Positions 1 through 9,628 of a DNA stretch of 64,000 nt are shown piece by piece. A program made the translations under genes and the position numbers. The DNA is from Ambrosia x helenae (taxonomy: Eukaryota; Streptophyta; Magnoliopsida; Asterales; Asteraceae). Numbering within the stretch: position 1 is the stretch's first letter; each line of letters starts with the position of its first letter. The notes under the pieces are model-generated. The model made no database searches and was not told the DNA's origin. It was given only the letters and a program-made list of their open reading frames with translations. The stretch covers positions 56,471,081-56,535,080 of the forward strand of contig CM061228.1 of assembly GCA_030844895.1 (NCBI GenBank), in the 5' to 3' direction.

Positions 1-1401
1 CACGGTGCCGACAAGCACCTAGAGCGAAGGCCTGATGGCTTGCACTATTTTGCAGAACGTATATGGGTTCCTTTGTTCGGGGGACTACGGGAGCTTGTCC
101 TTGATGAGGCTCATAAGTCCCGGTATTCTATTCATCCTGGTTCGGATAAGATGTACCAAGATCTGAAGGTGCTTTACTGGTGGCCAAACATGAGGTCGGA
201 CATAGCCTCATACGTGAGCAAATGCTTGACCTGTGCTAAGGTCAAGGTAGAATACCAGAAACCGTCAGGTCTCCTGCAACAACCTGAAATTCCGGAATGG
301 AAATGGGAACGGATTACTATGGATTTTGTCACACAACTTCCTAAATCACCAAGCGGGAACGACAAGATATGGGTGATTGTCGATCGGTTGACGAAATCAG
401 CTCATTTTCTTGCTATTAAGGAGACCGACACCATGGATCGTTTGGCTCGTCTTTACTTGAAAGAAGTTGTTTCTAAGCACGGGGTACCAGTTTCTATTAT
501 CTCGGATCGTGACTCCCATTTTACTTCTCACTTCTGGAAGTCCTTACACAAGGCTTTGGGTACCCAACTAGACATGAGTACGGCTTACCATCCACAGACT
601 GACGGTCAGAGTGAGCGTACGATTCAAACTTTAGAAGACATGCTGCGGGCGTGTGTGATCGATTTTGGCAAGGGTTGGGAAGCTCATCTGCCGTTGGTAG
701 AATTCTCGTACAATAACAGTTATCACACGAGCATCAAGGCTGCTCCGTTCGAAGCACTGTACGGACGGAAATGCCGTTCTCCTCTTTGCTGGGCTGAAGT
801 GGGTGAGAGTCAACTCACTGGGCCTGAACTAGTGTACGAAACTTCGGAAAAGATCGTACAGATTCGTAATCGGTTGGCGGCGGCACGGGACCGGCAAAAG
901 AGTTATGCTGATCAGCGTCGCAAACCACTGGAATTCCAAGTCAATGACAAGGTACTTCTAAAAGTCTCACCGTGGAAGGGCGTCATACGCTTTGGGAAGC
1001 GTGGCAAACTCAATCCAAGATATGTCGGCCCATTTACGATCCTGGAACGGATTGGGCCGGTGGCATATCGACTTGATCTACCGACGGAGCTCGGTAACGT
1101 ACATAACGTCTTTCACGTGTCAAACTTGAAGAAGTGTCTGGCTGACGAGTCTCTCATCGTTCCACTAGAAGAGATCAAGGTTGATGATCGTCTTCGGATT
1201 GTGGAAGAACCTGTGGAGATCCTTGATTACAAGATTCGTAGCCTACGTCACAGCAAGATTCGTATCGTTAAGGTTCGGTGGAACTCGGACCGGGGACCGG
1301 AATATACGTGGGAACGGGAGGATCAGATGAAGTCTAAGTATCCTCATCTTTTTCCTAAGGAAGCGTTCGAGTCGAGACATGTCTCTTCGGCAGCTGAATG
1401 A
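1..1401 (+). CDS. Gypsy-1 pol C-terminus: integrase and chromodomain-like tail (5' partial)
   Basis: The frame is open from base 1 to the stop at 1401, so this is the last 466 residues of a polyprotein. Numbering from the first leucine start at 40, an HHCC zinc finger is visible (H25, H32, C62, C65), followed by the catalytic integrase core with D115, D156 and E192; the last two have the expected D-X35-E spacing. A GPF/YRLDLP-type C-terminal domain follows, then a chromodomain-like segment ending YPHLFP. No stop or frameshift is seen in this part, unlike most other coding regions in the window. The enzyme would insert the cDNA; a chromodomain-like tail usually targets chromatin. Upstream RT and RNase H are outside the window. 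Confidence 0.93.
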   Translation, partial: HGADKHLERRPDGLHYFAERIWVPLFGGLRELVLDEAHKSRYSIHPGSDKMYQDLKVLYWWPNMRSDIASYVSKCLTCAKVKVEYQKPSGLLQQPEIPEWKWERITMDFVTQLPKSPSGNDKIWVIVDRLTKSAHFLAIKETDTMDRLARLYLKEVVSKHGVPVSIISDRDSHFTSHFWKSLHKALGTQLDMSTAYHPQTDGQSERTIQTLEDMLRACVIDFGKGWEAHLPLVEFSYNNSYHTSIKAAPFEALYGRKCRSPLCWAEVGESQLTGPELVYETSEKIVQIRNRLAAARDRQKSYADQRRKPLEFQVNDKVLLKVSPWKGVIRFGKRGKLNPRYVGPFTILERIGPVAYRLDLPTELGNVHNVFHVSNLKKCLADESLIVPLEEIKVDDRLRIVEEPVEILDYKIRSLRHSKIRIVKVRWNSDRGPEYTWEREDQMKSKYPHLFPKEAFESRHVSSAAE

Positions 1402-1561
1402 ATCTCGGGTCGAGATTCCTTTTAACGTGGGGATGATGTGACAACTCGGGTAAATCTCTCTCTTTTGGTTTCTATCTTTTTGTTTGTTCCTTCGTTATTT
1501 CTTTTGTTCTTTTGGTACTTGAGCAATTTTCGGGACGAAAATTCTTTTAACGTGGGGATGA
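1402..1561 (+). other. Gypsy-1 3' untranslated segment with duplicated PPT/LTR-start motif
   Basis: Two near-copies of a block containing AACGTGGGGATGATGTGACA lie here, with TGTGACA starting at 1437 and at 1562. The second directly precedes the sequence taken as the LTR, so the first is either a spare polypurine tract or a relic of an earlier LTR boundary. Gypsy-3 shows the same arrangement. Confidence 0.75.
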
Positions 1562-2137
1562 TGTGACACCCGGCAAAATCTGGTTAACAACGTTGTCTAG
1601 ATGAAAGTCTACCTTAGCGAGTCACGCGTATATTGTACTTAACTGGGTTAGTTAAGTCGGGTTATGGTTCGGGAACTATTGGTTAGTCTAGAAGATCATT
1701 GGATGTTGGTCTAGAGGTTCGTTAGATGCCAGTCCTTAACCAAGTGTACAAACGGTGACGATTTGTAGGATCGTCAGGGCATACGGAACATACGAGTCTC
1801 GAGTCCCGGGAATTGGTGAACGAGTGTAAATATGTGTATTTACTTGTGTTATGTGTTTACAATCATTATGTGACTTGTCGGTATATTAATATGTGTTAAC
1901 ATATGTTAAAACGGGGTTTAACGCGCAAAACACACGAAAAAGGCACATATAGGCGATCAGGATAGCCAATCGCCTATATGTGGGGCGACTGGGAACCATA
2001 TGGGGCGATCAGGGTACTGATCGCATGACTGTTCATGCGATTAGGCCCCGATCGCATGAATAGTTACGCGATTAGGCTTCCTGATCGCGTGTAAAGCTGC
2101 ATAATCGCATGTTACGTGCTGGACGACTAGAAACGCC

Positions 2138-2145
2138 TATAAATA
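2138..2145 (+). promoter_or_regulatory. LTR TATA box, Gypsy-1
   Basis: TATAAATA in the context cgcctataaatacaatgc, about 0.58 kb into the LTR and on the element's sense strand. Transcription would start near 2170. Inference from position and consensus. Confidence 0.7.
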
Positions 2146-2790
2146 CAATGCTTAACCTCCTAAACTTCCTAATATCAACCCTAGTCGTCCCATAACCGCC
2201 CCAAACACATAAACAACCTCTGGAAGGCGATTTTGATCAAAAACACAAGGTTTCAAGGTCTAACCATCATTCTTTCATAATCCTAAGGTTTGATTCTCAT
2301 CCATAACACCTTGTAAACGTTTTTAATCAATCCCTAATGGTCCAGACCTGTTCATAAACGAAAAAGCTTTCTGAAAATCATTAATACGGATTATTGATCG
2401 GATTATAACCAATATACATGCGTTGTGGGTATGTATGATTAGAAAGCTAGGATTTTTATGATTCATGATGCTTGATTGATATGTTATTTGGTTAGATCAG
2501 AATTGGTATTGATAGTATGATGATAGAAATCTGATTAATTGATTATTAGGGTTATTGTTATGCATGTTAGTATGATGATTGCATGCTATGTGTATATGTT
2601 TGGATTACTTGGTTGCATGCAGGACTGATTATACGAGGTTAAACGAGGGATTTTGGTTGAAACATGTTTAGGATAGTGTTTGGGATGATATTGGGTAGTT
2701 ACACACGTTCTGGATCTGATTTGGAGCGTTAAACGCGCGAAAAACTGGAACAGCAAGGTTACAGGCGATTAGGATTCCTAATCGCCACTT

Positions 2791-3000
2791 TTACATGCAA
2801 TCAGGGCCAAATCGCATGAACAGTCATGCGATCAGCCCCAAATCGCGTGAACAGTAATGCAATCAGCCCTGATCACGTGAACTTACATGCAATCAGCCCT
2901 GATCACGTGAACTTACATGCAATCAGCCCTGATCACGTGAACTTATATGCAATTAGCCCTAATCACATGAACTTATACGCAATCAGTCCTAATTGCTAGT
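2791..3000 (+). repeat. 30-bp tandem repeat array in the Gypsy-1 LTR
   Basis: About seven units with an exact 30-bp period; the middle units share CAATCAGCCCTGATCACGTG. Early units keep CG (GCGATC, ATCGCGTG), later ones show CA or TG (GCAATC, ATCACGTG), consistent with CpG decay before amplification. The derived unit contains the palindrome TCACGTGA with a G-box core CACGTG. The array is downstream of the TATA box, so it would be transcribed. Confidence 0.9.
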
Positions 3001-3451
3001 TTACGCTTCCTAATCGCGTGTACTACTATTGTAAGTGTAAAATAACATTCCGAGACCCGATTGGACATATAGTAACATGCTAGGAACCTCGTAACATATA
3101 TGGTAACTTGGTAACATATGTTTTGATGTAATTCGGTGATACGTGAACTATGTGCTATAACTTGTTGTGCGTTAACGTAGGTTAAGTGTACTTGCGTTAT
3201 TGTATGTTTTGGAGCGTAAACATAACACGGGGAGTCTCGGGTCACCAATGGGATGTCGAGTCTTGTACTTTGGGTCGGTTAAACAGTCACGGTGTTTTCA
3301 AACGAACTTGGTTATGGTCTGGACATCTAGGGACTAATTAACCTGCGGGTTATTAGTCTAAGTACTTGTAACTGTCGTATGTTAGGTCGCCGCTTTACGG
3401 GACTAGCATAGCAGCTGAGTTTACTCGGGTTAAGGAGTAACGGAACTTAAG

Positions 3452-3914
3452 GTGAGTTTACGGCCCCTCTTTTAAACTGGTTTCATATTTCGGGGGAGAA
3501 AACATGTGTTAAAATGATTATTTGGTAACTACTGTCATACTATGGGTTTCTATTGTGTACTACACGATCTTTGGAAGTCCCGGGGGAACCATGAATGTGC
3601 GGGTTTGCACAACGGGGAAATGTGAATAGCGCTATTGGGAGTGACCAACCCCGCTCGTCGACTTGGAGGGTCGGCGGGTGCATATTGTCTCAAACAGGAA
3701 CAACAGGAACAACAGGAACATACATCGGGCATACTTTTGGTATTCGCGTTAGTAATGGTTTTCCAATCGTGGTAGTAACAAAACGTACGCCTAGCTAGCG
3801 TATACTGGTTTTCTATTTGTTATAGTATGGACAGGTGGACTTGGTACTTGGATACAAAACCTGTAAACTCACCAGCATTTTTGTGCTGACGTAAACTTTT
3901 ACATGTTTTCTCAG
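3452..3914 (+). other. Predicted leader intron in the Gypsy-1 LTR
   Basis: Donor-like AAG/GTGAGTTTACGG at 3451/3452. Acceptor-like TTTTCTCAG/GTCG ends at 3914, preceded by a branch-point-like GCTGAC in a conserved CTCACCAGC block. The palindrome AATAGCGCTATT is at 3625-3636. The same order of parts occurs in five other LTRs here. Splicing is inferred from consensus and conservation only. Confidence 0.55.
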
Positions 3915-4083
3915 GTCGCTAAGGTAGCACGACTGGACTAGGACGCACGCGTCTGCACGGCGTCTATGTTAGGGTTGCATGGTCTTACAACATTTAACAT
4001 TGGTTTATTATTTTGGATAATGTTTTGAATAAGCTTCCGCTGTAAACGGGATTTTAAACTGTGTTTTGAAATTGCATTTTAAT

Positions 4084-5787
4084 TCATTTAGACTTGTTTA
4101 TTGTGATCGTTGGTTTGGATCCTGGTTTGTCATGCGCCTCGCGGTAAAACTCCGCAAGTGGATTTTGAGGGTGTGACACTTTAACCTGTGCAGGGGTGAC
4201 TGGCTTCTTGAGCCTGGAAACCCCTGAAACAGGACCTTCATAATGTGCCGTCAATTCAGTAGTTTGTGTTTGTGAAACATCATCCAAATTAATGGAATCA
4301 TCTGAATCCCTGATGTTGCCCTCAATGAGGACTGTCTGAGTTAAATCATGAGCTGAGCCCAACTCAGTTCTCTCATGAACCTCTTGTTCTTGGTTCTGAG
4401 GATTTCCTACTTCAGGCATTAAGCCTTCATCAGTAGTTGCCACATCTGAGGTCTTAGCTATGTTACTTCTATCCTCAGATCCACCACTGGGTGGTAACTG
4501 AGTAGTAGCAGCCTCAGATGCCCCAAGAGTCTCTAAAATTGGGCTTAAAGACTCTGGTCCACCCTCATCTCTTGGGATAGAGCTAGAGATGTCCACATCC
4601 ATGTCTGATGTAGTGGTTATGTCCCCTGTTTGTTGTGGTTGTAGGGGACTGACATGATCAGATGGGACCTTCTCTTTTAGCCCAGAGAGAAGTTTGGCAA
4701 TTTCTATTGCCTCTTGTTCAGAAATTTGTGGGGTTGGTTCAGTAGTTTGGGCAATAGGTGAAATTTGTTGTTCAGCAGTTTCAAAGGAAGAGTGTGTTTC
4801 AATAGTTTTTCTAAGTCTTTTTCTTTTGAATAAAATGGTTATGGGTGCTCTTGGTGGGGTTTGAGATGGATGAGACTGAGAGGGTGTTTCAGTCTCACCT
4901 ATTTGAAGAGCAGACTGCTCATGAGCATGTTCAGGCATCTCAACCTCTTGAACAGCTTTTCTTTTGGGTTGGTGGGTTTTAGTCTTTGTTGGCTTGGGCT
5001 TTTTGGCTTTTGGTGGTGTGAGTTTGGAAGATGTGGGCTTCAGGGGGACTTGTTGTTGTTCTCCCTGATCATCTTCTGGCCAGGCAGCCGGTTTGTTATG
5101 CCTTGAGTATGCTTGTGATGTTAAAGGATTTAAAGTTGAATTTTTTCCCACAAGCACCTCATTACCCAGTTCCCCTATTATGCATTGCATAATGAACCTT
5201 GGGTACAACAAAAACTTTTTCTTGGTATTATTGTGATGTAACACCAACTCATTGAAAAATAGTTTTGATGCCCTGAATTTAGTTTCATTCACAATGGAAT
5301 GAAATATTGGTTGAAAAGTGGAGGGCATCTGGTCATAAGACCCTGTTTTTGGACTCAAACACATAATAATATAATGAAACAAAAGCTTGTATTTTGGTTC
5401 AAAATATTTTTTGAAGATTGTAGCATGGGAGAGAGTACCTTGATAACCACACTCAGTCATGGTTAGGTGAATATCAGAATTAGCAACATGGTCAGGGGCA
5501 GTTACATCATCCAGACCCAGTCTTGTTGCCAGTGTGGCCGGTGTGATGGTTAGTGGTTTCCCTTTTATTCTTGAGTTAAGGGAAATGACTTCATCATCAG
5601 CCATCACCGTCTCAGCATTTGCCCAGAACTCATTCAGAGTTTCAGTGTGAATTGGTGGGTTTATTGTGAGAGCAGTAAAATATTGGGATTTTACGACAAG
5701 ATCAATGATCTCCTCGTATTGGGACCAGCCTTCTTGTTTTTCAAGAAAGGCCCTTTGATTGTGTCCCTGCTTTAGAACTAGAGCCAT
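4084..5787 (-). pseudogene. Copia-1 env-like accessory ORF, truncated by Gypsy-1
   Basis: The ORF starts at the ATG at 5787 and stays open for 567 codons, but only the first 536 belong to Copia-1; the last 31 are read from the Gypsy-1 LTR. The N-terminal about 230 residues look globular and resemble the same region of the Copia-2 ORF (a PRFIMQCI-type segment, a hydrophobic stretch near residues 125-145). The rest is a Ser/Thr/Pro/Gln-rich linker with basic clusters. No clear signal peptide or transmembrane hairpin is seen, so 'env-like' describes position (downstream of pol in Sireviruses), not shown function. Function is unknown. Confidence 0.8.
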
Positions 5788-6308
5788 GTGGTTTGGGTTT
5801 TGATCGAACAGTTGATTTGCAGGTTTAGGTTATTGAGAGAGTTTTTGAGAGAGAAGGAGGAATATTTTGAGTTTGAAAGGATAAGTGTGGAGAAAAAGGT
5901 ATTTATCAGAAGTTTTAACCGCTTGAATCTTCTTTATTAGAAGTTTTTAAACCGCCTTTGGTTAAAAATCTTTTTATCAGAGGTTTTAAACTGATTAGGT
6001 CAAACCTCTGATGATGGGAAAAGTCAGATTTGCCCTTTTGACTTAAACTGCTGATGAAGGATTACTTCATCAGTAGTTCCCATTTCCTCTTCAGTAGTTT
6101 TAACAGCTGATGAGAAATGTTTTTATAAATACTTTTATTCATAACTTCTGAAGTTTATTTTATCAGAAGTTACACACTTTTCAGAAATTATCCCCATACT
6201 GATGTTTTGTTCATCAGTAGTTTCTCTCTTTTTCAGAAGTTTTGTTTCAGACTTTTTGTCTGTTTTGTAAGTGAAAAATGAAAAATTGCCAAATAATAAA
6301 ATAAACAC
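5788..6308 (-). other. Copia-1 spacer between pol and the accessory ORF
   Basis: No ORF. AT-rich, with many copies of a short motif related to AACTACTGATGA or AACTTCTGA on the minus strand. At 6046-6078 two copies form an inverted repeat (AACTGCTGATGAAG and CTTCATCAGTAGTT). The spacer probably holds the leader of the accessory ORF mRNA, but no promoter is obvious. Confidence 0.6.
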
Positions 6309-9300
6309 TTACAAATTTAGCATCCCAAGCATGGATACTAACTTCTGAAATGTTGATGTGTCAAGGGGTTTTGTGAAGATGTCAGCTATTTGATTAGCTG
6401 TTGCTACATGCTTCACCTCAATCTTGCCTTTTTCATAGCAATCTCTTATGAAATGGTACCTGATCTCAATATGTTTGGTTTTTGAGAACTGTACCGGATT
6501 TTGAATGATGCTAATGGCAGATTTGCTGTCTACAAACAAAGGTGTCTTGGTCTCTTTGATTCCATAATCAAGAAGTTGATATTGGAGCCATTGTATCTGT
6601 GATGTACAACTTGCAGCTGCAATGTATTCAGCTTCAGCAGTTGAAGTTGCAACAGATGTTTGCTTCTTTGATTGCCATGACACTAGACAGTTACCCAGGA
6701 ATTGACAACCACCAGATGTTGACTTTCTTGTCATCTTACACCCTGCATAGTCACTATCTGAAAAAGCTGATAACTTGGTATTGCTTGAAGCAGGATACCA
6801 AATTCCAAGTGTTGGAGTTCCTTTCAGATATCTGAAAATTCTTTTGACTGCTATAAGGTGTGATTCCCTTGGTGCTGATTGATATCTAGCACAGACACAT
6901 GTTGAAAACATAATATCTGGTCTAGAAGCAGTTAAGTATAAAAGGGAACCTATCATGCATCTGTACATGGTTTGATCAACCTGTTTTCCTTGATCATCAG
7001 GTTCAACTTGTGTGATTGGTGTCATGGGAGTGGAACATGATTTACAGTCATTTAAAGAAAATTTGTTCAATAATTCTTTAACATATTTTGATTGATGTAT
7101 AAAAGTTCCATTTGTTTGTTGCTTGATCTGCAGTCCTAGAAAGTACTGCAGTTCTCCCATGGTACTCATCTCAAATTTTGATTGCATGAGTTTCTTAAAA
7201 TCATCACACAGTTTTGTGTTTGTTGAACCAAAAATGATATCATCAACATAAATTTGAACAAGTAAGACATGATTTCCAACATGTTTAATGAAAAGAGTTT
7301 TATCAATGGCACCTCTTGTAAAGTTATTTTTGAGTAAAAAGGTGGATAGTGTATCATACCAGGCTCTTGGAGCCTGTTTGAGCCCATAAAGAGCTTTGTC
7401 CAGTCTGTACACCCACTCAGGATGAGAAGGATCCTCAAACCCAGGTGGCTGACAGACATACACCTCCTCTTTTATTTTTCCATACAAAAATGCACTTTTC
7501 ACATCCATTTGATAAACTTTAATTTTGTTGGAAATGGCATAGGCCAGAAATAACCTGATGGCCTCAAGCCTTGCAACTGGAGCAAAGGTTTCATCATAGT
7601 CAATTCCTTCTTATTGAGAGTACCCTTGAACTACCAGTCTTGCCTTGTTCTTGATTATCATACCAGCTTCATCTTGTTTGTTCCTAAAAACCCATCTTGT
7701 GCCAATTGGTTGCTTGTTTAGAGGTAAGGGACAGATTTCCCAGACCTGTTGCTTGTTGAACTGAAGCAGTTCATCTTGCATAGCTTGCACCCAATTATTG
7801 TCTTTGAGGGCTTCCTGGTACTTCTTTGGTTCCAACTGTGAAATAAAGGCTGAAAATAGGCAAAAGTTGGAGAGCTGGTTTCTGGTAAGAACACCTGAAG
7901 CTATATCACCCATGACTTGATCAAGTGGATGATCTCTGTGTTCAATCAGTTGTTGTAAACCACTGACAGGTGTAGGTGGCTCTTGTTCTTCAAACAAACT
8001 ACTGAGGTCTATAATATCTGGTTCAGCAGTTTTAGCTTCTTCAGTAGTTGCAGGTGCTGAAGCAGATGTTTGAGTTTGGCCTTCAGTATTTGTTGGATCA
8101 GAAGTTTGTGAAACTTCTGATGGTGTTGAAGTTGACTTAATGACTGTTTGAGGAGTCCATGGTGTAGGATCCTCATCTTCAAACCTTTGATCACCATAAT
8201 AAGTAGGTTTGGAAGGAGTAACAGTCTTTTCAGGTCCAAAGTGAAAGTTGTCAAGGTCAAAGAGTTCAGCAGGATGTGCTGGAATAAGAGTGTGTTTTGA
8301 CTCATTGAACTTGACATTCAATGTTTCTTCTACTATCCTGGTGTGAGAATTAAAAACCTTGTAGGCTTTTCTAGTTGAAGAGTAACCAAGAAAGTAACCT
8401 GAGTCAACTTTGGCAGCAAACTTTGAAATAGATTCCTTGATGTTCAAGATGAAACATTGACACCCAAAAGCCCTGAAAAAGGAGATAAGGGGCTTCATGC
8501 CATGAAGAACTTCATAGGCAGTCTTGGAATGTCTCTTGACCACAAGAACTCTATTCTGAACATAACATGATGTGTTAACTGCTTCTGCCCAAAAGTACAA
8601 GGGCAGTCCAGAATCAGCTAACATTGTTCATGCTCCTTCTATCAATGTTCTGTTCTTCCTTTCTACTACACCATTTTGTTCAGGAGTTCTGGGAACACTG
8701 TATTGTCTAATAATCCCTTTAGACAAACAGAATTCATCCAGAGTTTTGTTCTTGAACTCTGTCCCATTGTCACTTCTAATGGTTTTGACAGATAGAGAAT
8801 ATTGTTTCTCTACTTGTAGAATGAAGAACTTGATGATTTCAGCAGCCTCATCCTTGGAGAATAAGAAGAATACCCATGTGAATCTTGAGTAGTCATCAAT
8901 GATGACTAAGTAGTACTTCTTCTTACCAAGGCTCATAATCTTGACAGGTCTAAATAAGTCCATATGGAGTAGTTGAAGACATGCAGTTGTTTTTTATTCT
9001 TCAATAGACTTATAGGAGGACTTATGCTGTTTTCCCTTTAAACAGGATACACAGTGTTCTTGACACTGGTATACTTTCAAAGGTAGACCTCTGACCAAGC
9101 CCATTTTTGTGACTTTATTTATGGTTTTAAAGTTCACATGGCCAAGTCTCCTGTGCCAGAGATCTGTTTCTGAAGTTGATGCCCTTGAGAAGAAACAGGC
9201 AGTGTTGTTCAATACTTTGTCTTTCTCAATGTTCACTGCATAGACATTGCCACATCTTTTGGCAATCAGCAAAGTATGATCTTCAATGATCTTCTCTATC

Positions 9301-9617
9301 AACTTCTGGCCTTCTGGTGAGATGATCTTGCATGCTGTCTTTGTGAAAAAGGAAGAATATCCTTTATCACACATTTGTGACACACTCAGCAAGTTGTATT
9401 CAAGGTTTTCCACCAGATTGACCTTGTCAAACTGTATTTTGCCAGAGGAGACATTGCCATGTCCTAGCACATATCCCTTAGCATTGTTCCCAAAGGATAC
9501 AGATCCTTCTCTTTGGCTGATAAAGTTGTTTATCAGGTATCTGCATCCAGTCATGTGCATAGAGCCTCCACTATCAACATACCATATGCTGTTTAAGCCC
9601 CTGGAAACTCTCTGCAC
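6309..9617 (-). pseudogene. Copia-1 pol: protease, integrase, reverse transcriptase, RNase H
   Basis: One reading frame carries all domains. In order: aspartic protease (WYVDSGGSMHMTG), GAG-pre-integrase (LWHRRLGH, CVSCLKGKQHK), integrase core (RSDNGTEF, PEQNGVVERKNRTL), RT with QIYVDDIIFG, and RNase H (SDSDYAG, STAEAEYIAA, DSKSA, ADIFTKPL). It is broken by three in-frame stops: near 8991 between pre-integrase and integrase, at 8625-8627 inside the integrase (an Arg codon changed to TGA), and at 7611-7613 just before the RT core. The 399-residue RT/RNase H portion (6309-7508) is uninterrupted. The frame differs from that of gag, which ends just upstream at 9629. Confidence 0.92.
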
Positions 9618-9628
9618 ATAAAAGCAAA

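Larger units (their letters stand above)
1..4178 (+). mobile_element. Gypsy-1: 3' half of a Ty3/gypsy LTR retrotransposon
   Basis: The element runs in from the left window edge. It contains the end of pol (integrase and chromodomain-like tail), a short 3' untranslated stretch with two purine-rich PPT-like sites, and a full 3' LTR beginning TGTGACACCC and ending GGGTGTGACA. It sits inside the accessory ORF of Copia-1: the copia reading frame continues without warning from 4179 into the LTR. The 5' LTR, gag and RT lie outside the window, so the target-site duplication cannot be checked. The conserved integrase and tail resemble Tekay/Del-type chromoviruses; clade assignment is inference. Confidence 0.9.
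1562..4178 (+). repeat. Gypsy-1 3' LTR (about 2.6 kb)
   Basis: Starts TGTGACACCCGGC straight after a PPT-like GTGGGGATGA and ends GGGTGTGACA, giving TG..CA ends. The right flank resumes the Copia-1 accessory ORF. A TATA box is at 2138. Downstream are GCGAT/ATCGC dyads (about 1948-2110), a 30-bp tandem array (2791-3000) and a splice-site-like module (3452-3914). Its length matches the Gypsy-3 LTR once the hAT insertion there is subtracted. Confidence 0.88.

Noticed and set aside
2791..3000. CRISPR-like array
   Set aside because: Units are contiguous 30-bp tandem repeats without unique spacers, inside a plant LTR.
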